This document shows positions 1 through 11,334 of a DNA stretch of 64,000 bases, piece after piece (the first letter of the stretch is position 1; every line of letters begins with the position of its first letter). The notes below the pieces were generated by a model. The model worked only from the letters and a program-made list of their open reading frames with translations, made no database searches and was not told where the DNA came from. This stretch comes from Linanthus parryae (lineage: Eukaryota; Streptophyta; Magnoliopsida; Ericales; Polemoniaceae). Where the stretch lies: contig JALGPY010000002.1 in NCBI GenBank assembly GCA_023055425.1, positions 138,131,927 to 138,195,926 on the forward strand. Direction: 5' to 3'. A program made the translations under genes and the position numbers.

Positions 1-91
1 TAAAGGTGGTTCTGGGAAGAAATTGGCTCTAAAGCATTTCGAAAAGTGCCCAGAAGACTGGCGAATTATATGTGAACTCAAAAATCAAGTC

Positions 92-354
92 GTACCAGTC
101 ACTCCCCGCTCTTTGTTCTCATTTGACTTTTTGATTCGTAACTGTGTCACTTTGATCGGGTGATTTGGATAGTAAAATAATACGATTTTTGATAATTTTT
201 TCACTATATTATAGAGCAACTTTTACTCTACAACACCATGAAAAATTTATCGAAAAATTACATCGATTTGCTATTCAAATCACCGGGTCAAAGTGACCAA
301 GTTAATAGTGACAAAAATCCAATTAGGAACAAAGAACCGAGACAGACTAGTACT
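92..354. mobile_element. Foldback MITE
   Basis: The two halves are imperfect inverted copies of each other over roughly 110-120 bases: GTACCAGTC near 92 answers GACTAGTAC near 345-354, and the inner TCACTTTGATCGGGTGAT answers ATCACCGGGTCAAAGTGA. Only a short A+T-rich spacer separates them. No ORF. The class is not assigned; the long arms and small size fit a MITE or a foldback element. Confidence 0.6.
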
Positions 355-445
355 TCTCAAAAGAAAAAAAAAAAAAAAAAGGAAAAGAAAAGATAATCAA
401 GTCTAAAAAAAAGTTATCGCCGCCACTACCCAAACAAAATAAATA

Positions 446-1279
446 GGCAAAATTGCACGAAAGTACCCAAAATTTGGACAAACCGTGAATTTAATACCGA
501 CTTTTCAAATCGTGCACCAGTGGTACTCGAATTTTGAATTGTTGCAGCTTTAATACCCATTTGCTTCAAAGTTACCATTATACCCTCATTTTTGTAATTT
601 TAATGCCCATTATTATCATCATATTATGTTTCGGCCTAAATTTTTTAAATTTCTTACAACGACCACCACCACCTATCTCAGCCACCACAATTTCTACTAC
701 AACACAACCACAGCCACCAATGGCCACCAGCACCACCATCTACTGCCACCACCTCTACCATCCACCACCAGTGTCACAACCTCCACCATGACACCGCCTG
801 CTGCCACGACATCAACAACCACTTGCTACCACCCCTCCTACCAACTGCCTCAACCTCCACCACTTCCACTTACAACCACCACCACACCTGAAACCCTTGC
901 CTCCATCATCATCCAACCTCCGGCATCGCACAATTGCAGTGAACCACAATGATGCACAACTCTAAACCGAATCAAAGTAGGAATCCCTAATCGAAACAAA
1001 AAATCATGACTAGATTTTCTGAAATTAAATTGAAACATGGGTTAAAAGAACCCATAGGAGGTCGAAAAAAAAAAAAAAAAAAGCTAAGGAAAAAGTCGGG
1101 TATACATACTTATGGGACAATAAGAATGGAGAAATAAGGGCACAATAGTCAATTCGATCTGAATGAGTACTAAAGTTGCAACAATTTAAAATTCGAGTAC
1201 CACCTGTGCATGGTTTGAAAAGTCAGGTATTAAATCCACGGTTTGTCCAAAGTTTGGGTATCTGTGGTGCAATTTTGCC
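446..1279. mobile_element. Non-autonomous DNA transposon with ~110-bp TIRs (MULE-like)
   Basis: The left end (GGCAAAATTGCAC) and right end (GTGCAATTTTGCC) are inverted copies. Similarity continues inward for about 110 bases, for example GGACAAACCGTG with TTTAATACC at the left against the complement near 1205-1255. The flanks AAATAAATA (437-445) and AAATAAAAA (1280-1288) match at 8 of 9 positions, which would suit a Mutator-type 9-bp duplication, but both are simple A/T sequence. The interior is a CCACC/CACCA-rich tract (about 655-900) and a poly(A) run at 1067-1082. No transposase is seen; ORFs through the CCA tract are low complexity. Confidence 0.55.
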
Positions 1280-1282
1280 AAA

Positions 1283-3538
1283 TAAAAATTGAGAAGGGAC
1301 TCTAGGATGCAACTTTTTTTAAAATGTACAAATTTAAATCTTTCGTGTTTGAAATACATCAAATATTTACCAATTTTTTTTTTCATAAATTTAGATAACT
1401 CCCGTCATCAAGAAACTACCAAACTAACATCAAAGAAGTCCGGAATAATTCTCCAAAAAAATATATTTTGGATAAAAAAAAACTGCAATTTTTTTTCCTA
1501 TTTTAAACTTTTTTTAGGTTATGAATTTTAAATTGCAGTACATCTTGATTAAATTTTGAATTGGTAAAGAAGCGAATCACGGTGCGCCTTCTATAAACCC
1601 CAATTTTGGGGCTCGCATAGAAGCGCACACGGCTAAGGGCGTACAAGGTTAGTACTCCTGCACGGACCTAACTCTGTGGGATTGCGCGCCTCAACTCAAG
1701 AAAGGGGCGGACAATTAGTGCCGCGCAGGAGTGACCTTGTGTGTCTGAAACTGTGCGCCCCTCTTTATGATCCCTTGTTGGAGTTGGGGCGCACACATAG
1801 GGGCTTAGACAATAATAAACAGGGAGAAATTTATAATAAACTAACATTATTCACTTAGACAATAATAAATAGAGTAAATGAGCAAGAATCAACTATTTTA
1901 ATATCACTAATTGTTTGGTGCTGATTGGCAACGGTTCTCTGAAAATAGGTTTCGTTGCCAATGTTTTTGGTAATTTTTGAGTCATAGAAATCTCTTACCC
2001 AATTTGAGTCTGAGACTGAGAATCAGTGATGGTGGTGGTGTTTCATCAGGTTGGATGACATGGAGGTTGTAGTTGCAGCGGCGACGACGGTTGGTTTTCT
2101 CTGACGTGATGAAGTAGAAACTTCAAATAAGATTTCAGAGAGCATCAGGCGCACATGGATGTAAGGAGGATAAGTTATAGGTTTACTTGCCAGTTAGATC
2201 TAGAATGACGTTGGTCGATCCATGTGGTCTGATTGGAACTGCACATAAACCGCACCTAAAGAAACCAGAGCAAAGCCGAACCCCCCGACGGGTTAGGAAC
2301 ACTTCAAAAAATATAGTAGTAGAGATAAATACATTTATATTCACCAAGCCGCTTCCCTCTATTTTTGTTTTCTGTGTGAGGAAAGATCTAAAACACGCTT
2401 ATTTGGTATCTAAAATATCAAAATTGAAAATACACCTATTTTTAACATGTTAGAATAGCGAAACTACCACCGTTTCTGTTATGAATTGGGTGATCAAAAC
2501 CCTAACATCAAATTGGCTAAGCAATGAGCTAGGATGCAGAGGAATTGAAGTTGCTGAATTTGGGTATTGTAGCAGGTCGTGTGACCTGGTTCGGGCTGGG
2601 TTCGAACCTAGTCATTATCTAATTTCAAAGGGGATAGCTCCCACACCAGTCTTGAGTAGCTGAATTTTATAAACTGGTGAACCTCATTCTCTAATTTTTC
2701 ACCACACATATTTCAAATATCATGAGATATAGTTCCCCTCCTAGCCAAGGCTGAATTTAGTGGAACAGCTACGTTAAGCAACTTCCAGAAAAATACTTTA
2801 CTTTTGGCTGAACTAGTATTCTCCAAACTACTTAAGCCCCCAGTTCCCGTGCAAGCTCTGAGCTACATTCGAAGGGATCCTGTCTCATGATCCCAATGGT
2901 GCCACAAGGTGCTATCTTGTGTGTGTGGAGTACAAAATAAGTAGCTATATGTATTTTTCTAGAAAGGCCACGTGGAAACATTACTATGATTTGACTATAT
3001 ACATTATCTCCATTGCACGTAAACTCGGTCAGATGGGTCTAAACGTAACATAAAGCCCCCTAATCATGATGATTCAATAGTTGAGTCATCCTAGCATCTC
3101 TCATTATAGCTAATGATGTGAGAAACCAATTAACACACAATCCTTCAACTATTAGATCTGATGGTCGTGATTGTTGATTCACATGACTCGATTGATGTGA
3201 GTGGAAGCGCGGTGTATCCAGTGTCACACATTTTGGCTGTTTAACACAAAATATTCGGAAGTCCATTGGATTCGCAAAAAGATATGGAGGAGTCGATTTT
3301 TTTTAATCTAATCAAGGAAAAAAAAAATCGTTCTCAAAGATTACAACAAATGAGTAAGTAGGTGAAACGAATCAATCAATAGGGAAAATGCTGCTCCAGT
3401 GCTTGATCAACCCATAAATATGTACGGGTTTTGAATCAGGTTCCTATTTTGGGTTCAAATTTGCTCTTAAAATATCATTTGAAATCACTTAGGGTCTCTA
3501 ATCTACTGTTCTGTTTATTATAGACATGTGATAGAATA
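1283..3538. other. Intergenic stretch with no recognised gene
   Basis: Six-frame reading gives only short ORFs without recognisable domains. It contains poly(A/T) runs, a small direct repeat of CTTAGACAATAATAAA (about 1803 and 1853) and a GC-richer patch at 1570-1800 that I cannot assign. A lone GGTTCGAACC-like site near 2600 looks like a tRNA B box but has no supporting tRNA structure. Confidence 0.4.
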
Positions 3539-3797
3539 ATGGAAAAACAAAGAGAAGATGATGGTGTGGTTCCTCCTAAGCATTTATGCAGAAAATCACA
3601 TGTGTTTGATGGGTGTGACTATTACCATACCATTATAAGGGCTCCTATGTCTTCTGCTTCATTAGAGCATGAAATGCGAGTTTTGGATTCTATTCCAATG
3701 CGAGATGACTAGGATATTGTAGAAGAAGATAAAATACAACGAATAGAAATCGAAGCTGGATATTATCCTGACAGTTATGATGATCATCAAACATATT

Positions 3798-4346
3798 GGA
3801 CGTGTTTGGATCAGAGGAAGTAGGGAGGAATGAAATAGTCAACAATATGAGAAACTGGTCAAAAAATCTTAAACACAAATCGTAATTCCGAAAAAGAGAA
3901 GAATCCGGAACTTTTGACCCGGAATTCCGGAATCACCAGCGGAATTCCGGAACTTTTCATAATTTGCCAGCCGTTTTCGTCCGGAGTGATCAAACATAAA
4001 GGATTCCGGAAATTTTATCTCTTTCACATGGCAAATTTATCATTCCCCATCCAAGTGTCATTACGTAATTGGACCTCTCGTCAACACTTGGTAACAATGA
4101 AGTGATTTCCCGAGCATTTAATTTTCTGTGAACACATAAAACAGAACTGAACAAAAAAAAGTATCACCTTCCACCAAAAAGTAATAACACTGGATAAAGA
4201 GTTTCACCATTTTCAATAATATTATATTATTAATTTTATTATAAAAATTACATTAATCTACTTTTAACTACGTTATCCAAACACTCCAGATATATGTAGA
4301 TCTTTAGCCAAACCGCTCACTTACTTCAGCTCATCCAAACATGCCC
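3798..4346. mobile_element. MITE with GTGTTTGGAT-type TIRs (hAT- or Harbinger-like)
   Basis: The left end GGACGTGTTTGGATCA pairs with the complement of the right end (GGGCATGTTTGGATGA on the opposite strand), 13 of 16 matching. The flanking octamers AACATATT and ATTATATT match at 6 of 8 positions; a 3-bp ATT duplication is also possible. The interior has a cluster of GGAATTCCGG/CCGGAATTCC motifs (about 3885-4010) and A+T-rich sequence. The element splits the decayed gene around it. No transposase. Confidence 0.5.
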
Positions 4347-4659
4347 ATTATATTGAGGCTGATTTAATGTAAGAATGGACACAATAGGGTTTATCTCTCA
4401 TGAAGTAACCTTGAAGAAAGTAGACATCTTTCATGCTATGCACGCTACCAAATGAGTAATTATTGCTTGCTCCAAGAGCAAATATGACATGGTGTTCTAA
4501 TCAATACATCACACGACACGTCAGTTACATGTATGAATCCACTTTCTTTTGTCTGCCATTCATTCTCTTTTCTTATGACGTGTCATGTGCTGTATGGTTG
4601 GAACAAATTCACATCATTTGCTCTTAGGTCAAACAAAAATTTCTCCTACCAAAGGGTAC

Positions 4660-4664
4660 AAGGT
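4660..4664. repeat. Target site duplication AAGGT, left copy
   Basis: AAGGT directly before the LTR start at 4665; the identical AAGGT at 12902-12906 directly follows the other LTR. This is the 5-bp duplication expected of a retroviral-type integrase. Confidence 0.85.
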
Positions 4665-5102
4665 TGTAGGGTTTTGATTCATGGATTGCGCAACGGAAGC
4701 ATAATCAAACATAAAACCATGCAAAACCCTCCAAGGATCACAAGTCAAGAGACATAACGATGGTAAGGGTTAGAAATCATAAACACACCTTTGGGTTCTC
4801 CTTGATGACTTCAAACGCGAATAGTGTCACGTCTCTACGGTTGATCCACGCCTAGAGGTGAGATCTAGATCTTCCAATCCTTGGTGCTAGCCCGGAAAGA
4901 GGAAGAGGAAGAAGAATCACGCAAAACGATGGAAGCCAAGGTGGGCGGCACCACCATGTAGGCCGACGGGTAAGGGGGGCGGCGGTCCCAAGGGGTTTCG
5001 GCCCTCTTTTGGGACTTGCTCTCTCTCCTTGCTTTGTTCTCTCCTTTATTCTATCAAATAGATGTGTGGTGTGTGTAGAGAGAAAAATAAGCTAGAGTGT
5101 TC

Positions 5103-5110
5103 TTTATATA
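5103..5110 (-). promoter_or_regulatory. Predicted TATA box of the F LTR
   Basis: TATATAAA on the minus strand, about 1.12 kb into the LTR. It is repeated at 11774-11781 in the 5' LTR, where it would drive genomic RNA. Copy D has TATAAAAA at the matching place (57477-57484), which supports a promoter role. Confidence 0.5.
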
Positions 5111-5166
5111 GTCCAACAACTCCTTGTCCTACTACATAAAGAACCCCTCATAATCCTACTCAAGTT

Positions 5167-5330
5167 CGGATTAGTCCCTTTTGCAAAATAGTCCTTTTCA
5201 TGTCAATACATGGATTAGTTCTATTTGCAAATTAATCCTAATCATGTCTCTACATGAATTAGGCCACCTTGGCAAATCCTAATCATGTCTATACATGGAT
5301 TAGTCCAACTTGCATATTAGTCCTACTAAG
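5167..5330 (-). repeat. Tandem CATGT..ACATG repeats upstream of the F TATA box (3' LTR)
   Basis: Three to four units with a period near 41-44 bp. The core is CATGTCNNTACATG, so each unit is also a small inverted repeat, followed by GGATTAG or GAATTAG. They lie 60-220 bp upstream of the TATA box on the minus strand, where U3 enhancers sit in plant copia elements. The same array is at 11838-12001 and in diverged form at about 57266-57420. Confidence 0.6.
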
Positions 5331-6230
5331 TTAGCAAGTTGTTGCGATTTGATCCTTCTAATTAATTAATCATATTAATTAATTATTTCCCATGTCTAGT
5401 TCACCCCTATATGGCGTGTGACCCCATAGGTTCTATTTAGTTGGTAGTAACAATTTACTAATATGGAGCGGCCTCTAGCAAGACATCCATTCTAGCCAAC
5501 AAATAGAATAGTCATCATGACAAACCTTGTGCAAGTAATTGTCTCATCCCTTTGTCCCAATATCCGGATTGGACACGAGACACACAAGTCACACTCGTAT
5601 ATCCAATCCATAGTTTTTCGATCCTGGAATAGCCTTATTCGTGCAAATAACATCAATATCCCATATTGATTTATTTGTGTCTGGCCAGACATTTTATAAG
5701 CACTATCCCTCGAGTGGCCTAGGATATTTGCTCCCGTTATGTGGGAGGGACAAATTCTATCTACGTCCACTACGATCTCTAAGCTTGCTTCTTATTGTAT
5801 CCAGTACACGCCTTTATAACTACCCAGTTACGGTGTAGCGTTTAACGCTACCAAAATCACAATAATCCACAACTAGATAATCTAGTGACTTCAAGTCTAA
5901 GGATGACAATACCATTGCACCGCGAGAAGCGCTTGTGACTTAACATAACATGTATGTAGCCTTCTCGGAGATGGGTCAATCCAGTATGCCATTACTCCTA
6001 ATGCATACCCATGTGTTGGATCATGATATCTCTATATCAATCCAACCCCATACTAGTCTATAGATGATTGTCCCATTAATCATTATAATTGACTAGGGAT
6101 ATTTAAGAATATAACACTTATATTCTAAGGACTTCATTCATGTTAACATATCTCCATATCGATAACATAATGAATCGTAAATCCATAAATGTCACAATTA
6201 ATTGATTGCCTCTAGGGCACAATTCCAACA

Positions 6231-9200
6231 GTCTCCCACTTGCACTAGAGTCAATCTCCTGCATCATATGCCTATTGGTCTAGCGCGGCCCTCCACGCTT
6301 CCGCTGCGCAGGGGCGAGACATCTGTTGGTACCTTGCAAATACTCACATCTCCTCTATCAACAATTTGATTGAGATTGAATATTCTGAATAAATGCATCT
6401 TATGCATTAATGTACTCAGTCCTCTATGTTAGAATCAGTGACTGAATCTTGCCTGGAACCTTTCCAGCTCACAGTCGCTCCCACTAAGGCAAAACTCAAA
6501 ACTCGACTTATAATCTGAATCTTCTTTCAGATTTGAATTTCGCATCACTGTAACCCCTTACAGCAAACTCTTCATATTATCTATTTATAAAAAATTCATC
6601 CTTAGTGCTTCTCAAGTACTAAAGGATAATCTTGATAATTAATCCCGTGACTCTCACCCGGATTTGACTGGTATCTTTGTGTCATACCATATGACACGTC
6701 TGGCCTAGTACATCTCATGGCGTATCTCGTGAATCTAATTCATACGGTCCATTCCCAATCTAATTGGTAAGACAATTAGCCTTCCAAAGACTAATTCCAT
6801 GTGACATGGGTAAGAATCAATATTCTTTTCACGTTGAACCATTTCAACACCTTTGTCAATTTGTGTACTATGACCTAAGCTATACAACCATCTTGATCTA
6901 CCTCAATAGATCTTCACAAGTTGCTTCGCTTAAGTCTACCACTAGAAAGTCAACTCCCTAGTCAATCTACGTAAGACTGCCAAGTAGGGGCAACATTCCC
7001 AATGATTAAGTATGTCCCCACATACACGACCAGAAACATAACTGTGCTCCCACTAACCTTCTTGTAGACACAAGTCTCATCTTCAATTTTGATGGAACCA
7101 AACTCCTTTGATTACATCATCCATTTGAAGAGTCCAACTCCTAGAAGCTTGATCCAATCTATAAATAGATTGCTACAAGCAAGATGCGAATGGATTTAAG
7201 CATCACAATTGGGGAAAGATTTTTTTTTGTCATAGTCTATACTATGAGCTTGCATGAAATCCCTTTCCTACCAATTTCCCTTAAAGGTAATCATATTACC
7301 ATCCATGTTGGTTTCCTCATAACCCACTTGCACCCTATGGGTCCTACCCTTCAGGTGGTTCCACCAAAGTCTATATTTTGTTGGTATACATGGATTCCAT
7401 ATCGTATCTCATGGCTCCTAGCCATTTCTGAGAGTATGGCCCACACGTGGCCATCTCATAGGTTGTAGGCTCATCTTTATGAGCAATATATCACGGGTTA
7501 TGAGAAATCCTTATTTCTCTAGTCCCTTGACATATCCTACCTGACCTACAAGTTTCTTGTGTTATCTGCGTAGGTTGCTCCACAACACCTTGTGATCCTG
7601 CTCATGTTCCATCAAACGGATCAATGTTCTATTGTGGTTCTTGAATTTCTTCAAGTTCTACTGTCCTCCCACTGTTTCCTTTAGAGACAATCTCTACCTA
7701 GAAACACTGTGGTTCGAGCAACAAACAGTTTGTTCTCGATTAGGTTGTAGAAATAATATCCTTTTCAGGATATCCCACTAAACATTTATCCGACTTGGGT
7801 CCAAGTTTATTTGTAAACTCTTTTACATAAACTTCATAACCCCCAAATCTTTATGAATGACATACTAGGACACTTTCCTAGTCCATATCTCATATGGCGT
7901 CATTCATAATCTGTTTTTGATGGAACAAGGTTAAGGGCGAAATTTGCTGTAATTAGAACATAGCCCCAAAAGTAAACTGGAAGTTCTGTTTGACTCATCT
8001 TGGACCGAACCGTGTCCTACAAGGTTTGAAATCTCCTCTTAGACACGCCAAAACCATGTGGCGTGCTAGGTGGAGCGAGTTTTGGATCATATCCAATACT
8101 CCCATAGATTCTTGTCTAACTCTTGGCTCAAGTACTTTCCTCTATGATCCAATCGTAGATACTTTTGCCAACCTGGTTCTCTACTTCATTCCTGAATACT
8201 TTGAACATTTCAAAGGATTCTGATTTGTTTCTTCATAAGATACACAAATCCATATTTCTCTAATCCCATAAGTAAATATGATGAAGTACTGAAAATCATC
8301 TTTAGCATTTGTGCTTAGCGGCCTTCATACATCAATATGTATGATTCCAAAAAGATCATATCTTTGCCCAATAAGTCTTACATGTCTCATATGATTCAAT
8401 AATCAAATGAGTTCCAGAAATCCATCCTCATGGAGTTCTAGATATGTATTTCTTATTTATGAGGCCTAAACGATAATGCTAAAGATAAGTGAAGTTCATA
8501 TCATTGTATGCAAACCTCTAGGTATTAATGTTATAGATGAAATTATCATGATCATGGATATAGAATCCACTTAGACAAAATTGCATTACAATAATGCATA
8601 TCATAATAAATGGAACAACATTTGTCCTTTATTATGATAATGAGCTTTCTTGTTCAAACAAGAAACTATGATAATGGTCCTACTCATAGCTAGGACATGA
8701 TCGTTTTTGTCTAATTCATGAACAATTTCTTAAAGGTAGAAATAATTCCCTACGGCTTATTCAGTAACCCTTTGCTTCAGAGCCCCACGTGTAGGATTAT
8801 TTCTTCCTTATCCAATTGTCTTCGTCTCTTGAGATCCTCCACATTTCCATAAATGTGAGATCCTCATCTAGTATCATATACTTATGATGATAAGATAGAC
8901 ACATTGATTTCTATAACAAAATACCCATATTGGAATTCATAATTCCTTTATTACTTACTTCCAGGTACTTTGGGCAGCCTCTCTTTCTCTACACCACCTA
9001 TGGGACTCCAAGGCAACTTGGTTTTATCAACAGGCTTGCTTTATACCCTTGGGGTTGGCGCAAACCATTTGCCCTTACCCATGCTGTTAACCATTAACAG
9101 CTTTGCCCATGCCCATTATGAGTGTTTTGTTTAAGTAATTTTTCAATCATATTGAGTAAATCAACTTTAAAACAAAACTATAATTGCATCCAATGCAATT

Positions 9201-11316
9201 CTTGGTCAACTTGGGTGAATAACCGTTTATTCTTTATCTATCACATAGATAATGCTCATTCACTAATGTTACAATCATATTGAATTAGCTTATTTGCATA
9301 ACGCAAAGTGGAGCAACACTTCAAACCTTTCATGTCTAGCTCGTTCTTTTGAAAGAGCTTCTTTCAATGTATGATCATATCATACTTCTCCATGTTTCTC
9401 TTCTTGCTTCCAAAGCTCAGAGTTCATGGCGGCTAGCATGAGGCAAGTCATAACCAAAGAACCATTCTTTGGTGTTCATTCCATTAGGTTTTAGTGTGTT
9501 TTGGTAGTTAGTAGGAAGAGAACTTTATGTTCTACTATGTACAACAATTTCTCTTTTATTTGAGAACAATTCTCAGTTTTATACCAATCTAGATTCCAGA
9601 CAACTCGTCCATCTTATGGACATCTAGTCGTGTTTTGTTTGTTTAATGCCATGGGTATTTAACACCAAAAGGATTATGCAAAGTTTGTGAAGTTTAACTA
9701 TATTTAACAAGGATTTAAATTGTTAAACATAGCTCCCACTATTTTACTACGGATTAATAACCCTCAAGATATTAATGCGGAAAATATCCTTATATTTTCT
9801 AGTGGGCCAAGATCCATGTTTCATCTCCTTATGAGCTTGCTTTGGCAAGTCACCCATAATTTGACTACTTTAGGTAGGAACAATTCCAATTGCATCCCTT
9901 ATGCAACTCTTGGTTCAATTGGGCAAATAACTCCTTATTTATCCATCCGTATGGATAATCCCAATTGATTGCCTCTAGGTTTCTTAATCATATTAATAGC
10001 CCAGTTGTGTTCAACCTCTTATTCAAACAATTGCACATTGTTACGTGCCATCGCATTCCATCATTATGAACCAAGTCGCCATGCTTTGGCACGCACGAAC
10101 TTGATAAATAATGATGATCATGAGTGTTTAAATAACGAGAAGGCAAGAACACAATATTTGAATTTTGAGGGATTTTTAAATTCAATCTTAATTGTTTTGT
10201 TGATCAATATCAACTAATTTATCTATTTGAGTTTGGGCACAACTCCAAATAATAGATCCGGGTTGTCTAATTATCTTATTATCCTAATTGCATGCATCAT
10301 CCATACACCAACCACACAAATAATAAGACAATAAAATAAACAACCACAAAACAGAAATTAAATGTGATGTGGATATGGCCTTTTTCTAGACTAAGATAAT
10401 TCCAAGCCAATGGAATTATCTATGAACCCTAAAACAAACACATCTCCATGCGTCTTGATCTTTTGGTCCATTCTTCATAGTCATGTGGAATGCTCCATGC
10501 TCCATGCTCCATCTTTTGTGGCTCCTTTTGGCTTTGGGCTTCTTTTCTTCAATCTTGGCTAACAATTTACTCTATCTAGTACTAGCTAACAACTATACTA
10601 ATTTAAATAAATCTCACAAGTTGAGAAAAAAATATGGCTCGCAGGCCATAAAACCCTAATTAATTATTACAATTAATTGATCAGCTCGCAGGCCGTAAAC
10701 CAAACCACAAAAATTAAACATCCGCATCAAACCACATCCTAAGGCCATATCCAATCACCATGCGAATTGCACATAAACAGTTAAAATCCAATTTTAACGC
10801 GCTTGGTCAATTTTAATTGATTTTAGGATGTTCTAGGGTTAAAACGGTCCATGGGCCCAACAATCCAATTGCCCGGGCCCAAAAAGGTGAACCGCAAGGC
10901 CCTAGGGCCGGCCCGGCCCCTAGCCCACGCGGCTAGGCCGCGGGCTAGGGCCGCCCGGCCCCTAGGGCGGCCAAAGATTGGGCGGCAAGCAAGAGGGGCG
11001 GTCCCCTAAGGGGGGCCGAACCTCTATAGGGAGTTGTTTCCAAAACAACTCCCTTGCTTGGTGCCCAAGTTTGGTTGTTTCCTTGTTTTGGGAGAACTCC
11101 TTCTTCCCCAAGGATGCCCAAAACCTAGATCTTAGATCCTAAAATTTCTCAAACTCACCAATTCATGCATCCAATGCAAAAATTGGATCTTGTTATGATT
11201 AATTATTGACAAACTGCATCCCATGCGTGATTTGTCTTGTTTTACGCGATAAACAATCAAATTAAGGTGTAAAACAACTAAAACGTAACACATAAACCAC
11301 GTTTATGCTCTACGAC
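6231..11316 (-). pseudogene. Degenerate copia gag-pol interior of F
   Basis: The minus strand carries only traces of coding sequence. Near the 5' LTR (about 9300-9600) a gag-like patch reads LMLAAMNSEL, typical of plant copia gag, amid stops and frameshifts. Near the 3' LTR (about 6260-6380) RGDVSICKV resembles the C-terminal end of copia RNase H. No continuous reverse transcriptase or integrase frame survives, and no minus-strand ORF exceeds about 65 codons. Copy D shares much of the same non-coding text in the gag region, so part of the decay predates this young insertion. The element probably moves only if proteins are supplied in trans. Confidence 0.7.
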
Positions 11317-11333
11317 CTGTGGCTCTGATACCA
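11317..11333 (-). promoter_or_regulatory. Primer binding site of F (initiator-Met tRNA)
   Basis: The minus strand reads TGGTATCAGAGCCACAG one base after the 5' LTR. This is the standard plant copia PBS complementary to the 3' end of tRNA-iMet, and it fixes the orientation of the element. Confidence 0.9.
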
Positions 11334-11334
11334 C

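Larger units (their letters stand above)
3539..4664 (+). pseudogene. 5' part of a decayed protein-coding gene, interrupted by a MITE
   Basis: An ATG at 3539 opens a frame of 57 codons (starts MEKQREDDGVVPPKHLC). It meets a TAG, then stays readable to 3797, where a MITE interrupts it. Acidic, ordinary-looking residues resume after 4347 with several stops and frame changes, up to the AAGGT duplicated by the copia insertion at 4665. The presumed continuation is at 12902-14277. The fragment itself has no domain I can name; the family guess comes from the right-hand part. Treat it as a broken gene or gene-like transposon remnant. Confidence 0.35.
4665..6230 (-). repeat. 3' LTR of copia element F
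   Basis: On the minus strand it begins TGTTGGAATTGTGCC and ends CCCTACA. It is nearly identical to 11335-12901. It holds a TATA box at 5103-5110 and a tandem repeat block just upstream of it. Short ORFs on both strands (for example at 5492-5770) occur in both LTR copies and are not treated as genes. Confidence 0.9.

Noticed and set aside
534..952. Thr/Pro/His-rich ORFs at 534-791 and 626-952
   Set aside because: CCACC repeat tract readable in several frames inside a TIR element.
2590..2620. GGTTCGAACC resembling a tRNA or SINE B box
   Set aside because: No matching A box at a proper distance that I could confirm, no cloverleaf, no poly(A)-ended repeat.
5492..5770. 92-codon ORF in the copia LTR, repeated at 12163-12441
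   Set aside because: Conserved between LTRs only because they are copies of each other; it lies in U3 and has no domain.
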